64,000 nucleotides of DNA from Neomegalonema sp. (lineage in GTDB: Bacteria; Pseudomonadota; Alphaproteobacteria; Rhodobacterales; Rhodobacteraceae). Positions 59,694 to 64,000 of this stretch are shown in pieces (within the stretch, counting starts at the first letter, position 1; every line of letters starts with the position of its first letter). A program made the translations under genes and the position numbers. The stretch spans positions 1 to 64,000 of the forward strand of contig JALEFY010000001.1 of the NCBI GenBank assembly GCA_022760435.1. Direction: 5' to 3'. The notes beneath the pieces were generated by a model. That model was not told the origin of the DNA. It did not search any database and saw only the letters and a list, made by a program, of their open reading frames with translations.

Positions 59694-61067
59694 TCAGTCG
59701 TCGCTCTCGGCGCCGAAATCCTGCCTTTTGAGATTATAGCGCTGCATCTTCTCGTAGAGCGTCTTGCGGCTCATGCCCAAGGCCTCATAGGTCGCCTTCA
59801 ACGAGCCGGCATGGCGGGCAAGAGTGGCGGCGATCGCATTCTTTTCGAATCGCTCGGTTTGCTCGGCCAGCGTGCCGGCCATCGGGATCGGCGGCGCGTC
59901 ATGCACCGGCAGGCCGAGGACGAAGCGTTCGGCGGCGTTGCGCATTTCCCGCACATTGCCGGGCCACTCCATCAGCGAGATCGCGGCAAGGGTCTCTGGC
60001 GTCACCTCCGGCGCGCTGCGCCCGACGCGCCTTGCCGCCTGGTGAACCAGATGCTGGAACAATCGCGGCGCATCCTCCATTCGCTCGCGCAGCGCCGGAA
60101 TGCGTAAGGTCACCACCGCGAGCCGATAGAGAAGGTCATCGCGAAACTCGCCGCTCGCAGCCATGGCGGTCAGGTCGCGGTTCGAGGCGGCGATGAAGCG
60201 CACATTGAGCGGCAGGCGCTCATTGGAGCCCAGCCGCTCGATCGCCCGGTCCTCGATCACCCGCAACAGCTTGGCCTGAAGCGCCAGCGGCGCCGCGCCG
60301 ATCTCATCGAGAAACAGCGTGCCGTCGCGGGCGTGCTCGAACTTGCCATAGCGGGCGCGATGGGCGCCGGGAAAGGCACCTGCCTCATGGCCGAAAAGCT
60401 CCGATTCGATCGACCCGCTGGGCAGTGCCGCCAGATTGACGGCGACAAAGGGTTTGTCGGCGCGGTCCGAGAGCTCATGAACGGCGCGGGCCGCGAGCTC
60501 CTTGCCGGTCCCGGTCTCGCCCAGAATGAGCACATCGATATCGGACGCTGCAATCGCGCGCAGCTTGTCGCGCAGCTCAACCATCGTCGCGGCCTGGCCG
60601 ACCAGCTTGTGGTCGAGCGGGTCGGCATCCGCGAGCTCGGCGCGCATGCTGCGATTCTCCAGCGCCATGCGCCGCAAACGGGCCGCGCGGCTGACGCTCT
60701 CGATCAGTCTGGCGGTCGCGAAGGGTTTTTCGAGAAAGTCATAAGCCCCTCGCCGCATCGCCTCGACCGCGAGCGGCACATCGCCGTGACCGGTGATCAG
60801 GATGACCGGAATGTCCGGATCGATCGCCCGCACCGCATCAAGCAGCGCCATGCCGTCGAATTTGGGCATGCGGATATCGGAGACGATCACCCCGGCGAAT
60901 TGTCCCGAGACCCGCTCGAGCACGCGTTCGGCGCGGGCAAAGGCGGCGGTGTCGAACCCTTCGAGCTCCAGCGCCTGCCCGATGGAGGTGCGCACATCCT
61001 CCTCGTCATCGACAAGCAGGACCAGCGGCGCGCCGTCATCGCTCCCGGTTTTTGGGTCCTTGATCAT
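59694..61067 (-). CDS. dctD: C4-dicarboxylate response regulator DctD (sigma-54 activator type)
   Basis: A 457-residue response regulator. The receiver domain has the phosphoacceptor D64 in VSDIRMPKFDG and Lys114 in FLEKPF. The AAA+ domain has Walker A GETGTGKE (183-190) and Walker B GTLFLDEIG. The sigma-54 contact loop reads GAFPGA (230-235), with Pro233 where most activators have Thr (GAFTGA). A C-terminal Fis-like helix-turn-helix (HAGSLKATYEALGMSRKTLYEKM) completes it. Activity with sigma-54 is uncertain because of the loop. The ATG overlaps the dctB stop (ATGA) and has GGAGAG upstream. Confidence 0.93.
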   Translation of the reverse strand: MIKDPKTGSDDGAPLVLLVDDEEDVRTSIGQALELEGFDTAAFARAERVLERVSGQFAGVIVSDIRMPKFDGMALLDAVRAIDPDIPVILITGHGDVPLAVEAMRRGAYDFLEKPFATARLIESVSRAARLRRMALENRSMRAELADADPLDHKLVGQAATMVELRDKLRAIAASDIDVLILGETGTGKELAARAVHELSDRADKPFVAVNLAALPSGSIESELFGHEAGAFPGAHRARYGKFEHARDGTLFLDEIGAAPLALQAKLLRVIEDRAIERLGSNERLPLNVRFIAASNRDLTAMAASGEFRDDLLYRLAVVTLRIPALRERMEDAPRLFQHLVHQAARRVGRSAPEVTPETLAAISLMEWPGNVREMRNAAERFVLGLPVHDAPPIPMAGTLAEQTERFEKNAIAATLARHAGSLKATYEALGMSRKTLYEKMQRYNLKRQDFGAESDD

Positions 61068-62956
61068 GACAGCTCTCCGATCGGTTGCGGTTGCTGTGCC
61101 GGGCGGGCCTGGCGGAGGCTGATCGAGAACCGAGCGCCGCCGTCCATCCGGTTCTCGGCCCATAAATGGCCGCCGAAATCCTTGACGATGTTATAGGAGA
61201 TCGACAGGCCGAGCCCCAGCCCCTTGCCGGTTTCCTTGGTGCTGAAAAACGGATCGAAAAGCTTCTCCAGAACCTGAGCTGACAGGCCGGGCCCATTGTC
61301 CTCGACGCGAAGGAGGATCCGCTCCTCGGCGCCGTTTGCGTCCCGGCTCTCGCCCTCTGCGCTCTGGCGCGTGGCGGTGATGGCGATCTGCGGCTGTTCG
61401 GTGCCTTCGCAAGCATCAATGGCATTGCTGACGAGATTGATCAGCACATGCTGAAGCCGGATCTGCCCGCCCATCACCATCAGATCCGCCGGGCAATCAA
61501 CGCTGAGCCGTGTTCCCGCTTTTTCCACCCTAGCATTGACGAGCGCCAGCGCCTCTTCGATCGTGAGCGCCAGATTGACCGGCTCCACCGTATCGCGGGG
61601 CTTACGGGCAAATCCGTTCAGATGCTTGGAGAGCTGCGCCATCCGGTCGGTCAGCCGGGCGATCCGGTTGAGGTTTTCGCGGGTGCGATCGAGATTGCCG
61701 CGATCAAGGAAAGCCACGCCGTTCTCCGCATAGGCCCGGATCGCGCCGAGCGGCTGGTTGAACTCATGCGAGAGCGAGGTGGACATCTGACCCAGGGCCG
61801 CGAGCTTTGCCGCCTGGATCAGCTCGCTTTGCGTCTGGCGCAAGTCGGTTTCCGCCTGGATGCGCTCAGCGACCTCACGCGCCAGCGCGGCATTGGACGC
61901 GCTCAGATCGGCGGTGCGCGCGGTGACCGCTCGCTCGAGCCTTTCCTGTGCCGCCTGCCGCTCGACAAGCTGTTCGATCAGGCGCCGACGGCGCTGCCAG
62001 ATCACGATTGCACCGAGGATCACCGCGAGCGCGGCGCTGCCGGCAAGCAGGGTAGCGGTAAGGATCTGGCTTCGGGTCGAGCGGGTCGGTTGCAACAGAT
62101 GCAGCTCCCAGCCCGGTATCGGGGCAACGCGGCTCAGATGCAGATAGGAGAGGGCGCCATCCGCGCCGCTCTGCTGGCTGACCAGGGCGCCTTGTTCGGG
62201 CGCTGTCGCGGTGAGCGCGCTCACCGGGATCGCGGTCAGTTTGTCGAGATCGAACTGACGGCTCCGTGCGATCGCGGCGCGCTCGTCCTCATCAAGCGGC
62301 GCGAGGGTGCGCAGCCGCCAATCGGTGCGTCCGGCGGCGACAATCACCCCGCTTCGATCGCTGATAAAGACCTCGCCTTGTGCGGAGCTGAGCTCGGCCT
62401 CGATCTGCTCGATCGAGACCTTCACCACGACAACGCCAATGGTGCGTTGCAGGTCGCGCACCGGATAGGAGAAGTAATAGCCGCGCTTACCCGAAGAGGT
62501 GCCGAGAGCGAAATACTGCCCGAGCCGCCCGTTCATCGCCATCGTGAAATAGGGGCGAAAGCTGTAGTCATTGCCCACAAATGAGATCGGCTGATCCCAG
62601 TTCGATGCGGCGATGGTGATGCCGTGCTGGTCGAGAAGGTAGGTATCCGCAGCGCCGGTCTGCCAGGTCCAGCGGGTCAGGCGCTCATTGACCAGATCGA
62701 GCTGAACGCCATCCTCCGGATTGCGCAGGGCCGAGATGATCTCCGGGTTCTGCGCATAGATCGGGGCGAGCGCGCGAAATCGGCTGATCCAGCCATTGAT
62801 GATCTCCGAGTAAAGCCGAAGCGTCGTGCGCCCCTGTTCGCGCAATTCCTGCTGGTAGCGCCCGCTCGCCAGATGATGCGTGATCGCCATGGCGAGGCCA
62901 AGGGTGGCGAGCGCGGCAATCAGCATCAACAATCGGCGGCGAAAGCTTGGGGTCAT
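61064..62956 (-). CDS. dctB: C4-dicarboxylate sensor histidine kinase DctB
   Basis: A 630-residue membrane sensor. An N-terminal transmembrane segment (about 9-27) and a second one (about 300-320) flank a periplasmic PAS-like (dCache) domain with RPYFTMAMNGRLGQYFALG and YYFSYPV, the DctB ligand-binding pattern. A coiled linker leads to the H-box SHEFNQPLGAIRAYAENG with His near residue 396. The ATPase core has NLVSNAIDACEG, DNGPGL and GKGLGLGLSIS. It senses dicarboxylates and phosphorylates DctD, whose ATG overlaps its stop. Confidence 0.93.
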   Translation of the reverse strand: MTPSFRRRLLMLIAALATLGLAMAITHHLASGRYQQELREQGRTTLRLYSEIINGWISRFRALAPIYAQNPEIISALRNPEDGVQLDLVNERLTRWTWQTGAADTYLLDQHGITIAASNWDQPISFVGNDYSFRPYFTMAMNGRLGQYFALGTSSGKRGYYFSYPVRDLQRTIGVVVVKVSIEQIEAELSSAQGEVFISDRSGVIVAAGRTDWRLRTLAPLDEDERAAIARSRQFDLDKLTAIPVSALTATAPEQGALVSQQSGADGALSYLHLSRVAPIPGWELHLLQPTRSTRSQILTATLLAGSAALAVILGAIVIWQRRRRLIEQLVERQAAQERLERAVTARTADLSASNAALAREVAERIQAETDLRQTQSELIQAAKLAALGQMSTSLSHEFNQPLGAIRAYAENGVAFLDRGNLDRTRENLNRIARLTDRMAQLSKHLNGFARKPRDTVEPVNLALTIEEALALVNARVEKAGTRLSVDCPADLMVMGGQIRLQHVLINLVSNAIDACEGTEQPQIAITATRQSAEGESRDANGAEERILLRVEDNGPGLSAQVLEKLFDPFFSTKETGKGLGLGLSISYNIVKDFGGHLWAENRMDGGARFSISLRQARPAQQPQPIGELS

Positions 62957-63034
62957 GGGCCTGGTACTTCGCGAAGGGGCTGCCGCAGCTTAACGCCCAA
63001 GCTTAAGGATTGTCCAAATCTGCGGGCATTGCTC

Positions 63035-63793
63035 CTAGAGGCGAATGACCGAGATCAGTCGGCCATAATCACCTTCCTTGCGGTGGACCGCCCGGCGGTT
63101 GGAGTAGAACCGCGCCTCATCGTCATAGGTGCACGCGCCGACCCAGCTCGCCTGCGCGACCCCGGCAGTCTTCAGGCGCGCGAGGCAATAGGCGGGCAGG
63201 TCGAAGAGCGCATGCCCGCCAAGGGGCGAAGGGCGGAAGAACCGCCTGTTCTGCGGGTCCGCAGCCTCGAAGCGTTCTTGATATTCGGCGCCGACCTCGT
63301 ACCAGTCCGGGCCGATGCACGGGCCGATCACAGCGCTGATTGCATCAGCACGCGCGCCAAGGCTGGCCATCTTGGCCAGCGTGTCCTCGATCACCCCATC
63401 GAGCGCGCCTTTCCAGCCAGCATGGCAGCCGCCAATGACCTGGGCTTGCGGATCTTGAAACAGGATCGGCGCGCAATCGGCGGTGAGAATGCCGATCGCG
63501 AGACCGGGGGTGGCGGTCACGATCCCGTCGACCTGCGGCGCCTCGTTTTGCCACGGCGTCTCAGTAATCACCGATGCCGCGCTATGGACCTGGAAGGCGC
63601 TGAGCAGATGATCGGGTGCCACTCCGATATGCTCGGCGACCAGAGCGCGGTTGTGCCGGACATTCTCGACCGTATCCGCCTTCGCGCCCCAGCCGCATTG
63701 CAGTGAGGCATAGATGCCGCCAGAGACCCCGCCCTTGCGGGTGAAAAAGCCATGCCGCGCGGCGAGTGCCGGATGGGTGAGGGTTTCGATCAT
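63035..63793 (-). CDS. pgeF: Purine nucleoside phosphorylase / polyphenol oxidase family (PgeF, YfiH)
   Basis: A 252-residue protein of the YfiH/LACC1 family. The zinc-ligand and active-site motifs are FQVHSA, TADCAPILF and CHAGWKGALDG, with GPCIGPDWYEVG later. Family members have been reported as peptidoglycan-editing or purine-metabolising enzymes, and as copper-dependent phenol oxidases; the main role is unsettled. The ATG at 63793 overlaps the stop of the upstream methyltransferase by four bases. The longer open frame to 63862 lies inside that gene. Confidence 0.9.
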   Translation of the reverse strand: MIETLTHPALAARHGFFTRKGGVSGGIYASLQCGWGAKADTVENVRHNRALVAEHIGVAPDHLLSAFQVHSAASVITETPWQNEAPQVDGIVTATPGLAIGILTADCAPILFQDPQAQVIGGCHAGWKGALDGVIEDTLAKMASLGARADAISAVIGPCIGPDWYEVGAEYQERFEAADPQNRRFFRPSPLGGHALFDLPAYCLARLKTAGVAQASWVGACTYDDEARFYSNRRAVHRKEGDYGRLISVIRL

Positions 63794-64000
63794 GACGTCT
63801 CTCCTGAAGGCGCGAGCGGGGCAGGTTCGAAAGCGGGTAGCGGCGGGGCGGCGGGTGCGCATAGTGCCATGGCCTTGAACAGCAGGCCCATTTCATCGGG
63901 ATGGGTGAGCCGGTGCAGCCCGGCGGCGATTTCCTCGGCCCTCTCCGGCGCGCTGCGGGCCAGTTGCGCCGCGCGCGCTTCAGCACCCAGCAGGCGCAGC
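63790..64000 (-). CDS. SAM-dependent methyltransferase, MidA/NDUFAF7-like, C-terminal fragment at window edge
   Basis: Only the last 69 codons and the stop are inside the window; the start lies beyond base 64000. The visible sequence includes LHRLTHPDEMGLLFKAMAL followed by a Pro/Ala-rich end, the conserved C-terminal pattern of MidA-like methyltransferases (mitochondrial complex I assembly homologs). The TGA overlaps the ATG of pgeF (ATGA), so the two are coupled. The assignment rests on this short segment only. Confidence 0.75.
   Translation of the reverse strand, partial: LRLLGAEARAAQLARSAPERAEEIAAGLHRLTHPDEMGLLFKAMALCAPAAPPLPAFEPAPLAPSGETS

Noticed and set aside
1-64000. CRISPR arrays, insertion sequences, prophage genes or rRNA genes
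   Set aside because: No regularly spaced repeats with unique spacers, no transposase or phage motifs and no rRNA sequence were seen; the short tandem repeats found are in coding or flanking DNA.

Overview
The window is 64 kb of GC-rich chromosomal DNA with dense, compact gene organisation. It looks like an alphaproteobacterium. The evidence is the run folK, rpoZ, rsh, pyrE, a DUF2062 gene, pdxJ, acpS, lepB, rnc; a two-domain malic enzyme with a phosphotransacetylase tail; a TadG-like vWA protein; a DctBD/DctPQM TRAP system; and the style of the FAD oxidase and DmdC-like acyl-CoA dehydrogenase. A marine or aquatic heterotroph is plausible, but I cannot fix family or genus. I saw no insertion sequence, prophage, CRISPR array or rRNA operon, and no gene-free stretch longer than about 260 bp.

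Layout. 1-2.7 kb: the 3' end of a large Ig/cadherin-like repeat protein. 2.7-5.25 kb: tRNA-Gly, tRNA-Trp, secE, nusG, rplK and rplA, closed by a bidirectional terminator. 5.25-11.8 kb: a Glu/Leu/Phe/Val-type dehydrogenase, HrpB helicase and malic enzyme. 11.8-19.5 kb: a leftward housekeeping block for RNA processing, protein export, lipid carrier activation, vitamin B6, pyrimidines, the stringent response and folate (rnc to folK). 19.5-22.2 kb: NYN protein, family 5 uracil-DNA glycosylase, panD and ispH, the first two and last two overlapping. 22.2-29.7 kb: TrkH, a GST, an OmpA lipoprotein, DegP and HflCK (envelope and ion homeostasis). 29.8-35.5 kb: TadG-like protein, UbiH-type monooxygenase, HAD nucleotidase, PhyH dioxygenase and MoaA. 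35.7-43.2 kb: two more GSTs, an acyl-CoA ligase, a D2HGDH-like oxidase, TsaC/Sua5 and an acyl-CoA dehydrogenase. 43.2-47.8 kb: an exported intradiol-dioxygenase-like lipoprotein and a phospholipid remodelling cluster (TetR, two PlsC proteins, LplT-like transporter). 48-56 kb: a 1652-residue SGNH/SASA-esterase-Ig-RTX protein, RmuC, and an RTX protein whose beta-lactamase-like domain is truncated. 56.1-63 kb: the C4-dicarboxylate TRAP transporter with its two-component regulator. 63-64 kb: PgeF and the end of a MidA-like methyltransferase.

The most unusual material is the secreted-protein and regulatory-structure layer. The giant esterase-RTX protein joins a carbohydrate-esterase-like head to eight Ig-like repeats and two RTX blocks separated by 23 Gly-Thr dipeptides, and strong palindromes lie upstream of it. 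The neighbouring RTX gene has lost the catalytic part of its enzyme domain. Several leaders carry striking inverted repeats: a possible three-way junction before the 24.4 kb GST, a hairpin burying the ribosome-binding site of the 38 kb GST, and tandem hairpins before the acyl-CoA dehydrogenase. DctD has GAFPGA in place of the usual sigma-54 contact motif GAFTGA.

All functions are assigned from motifs and family knowledge read by eye. No database search was run, and start sites are chosen from visible ribosome-binding sites and family start positions.
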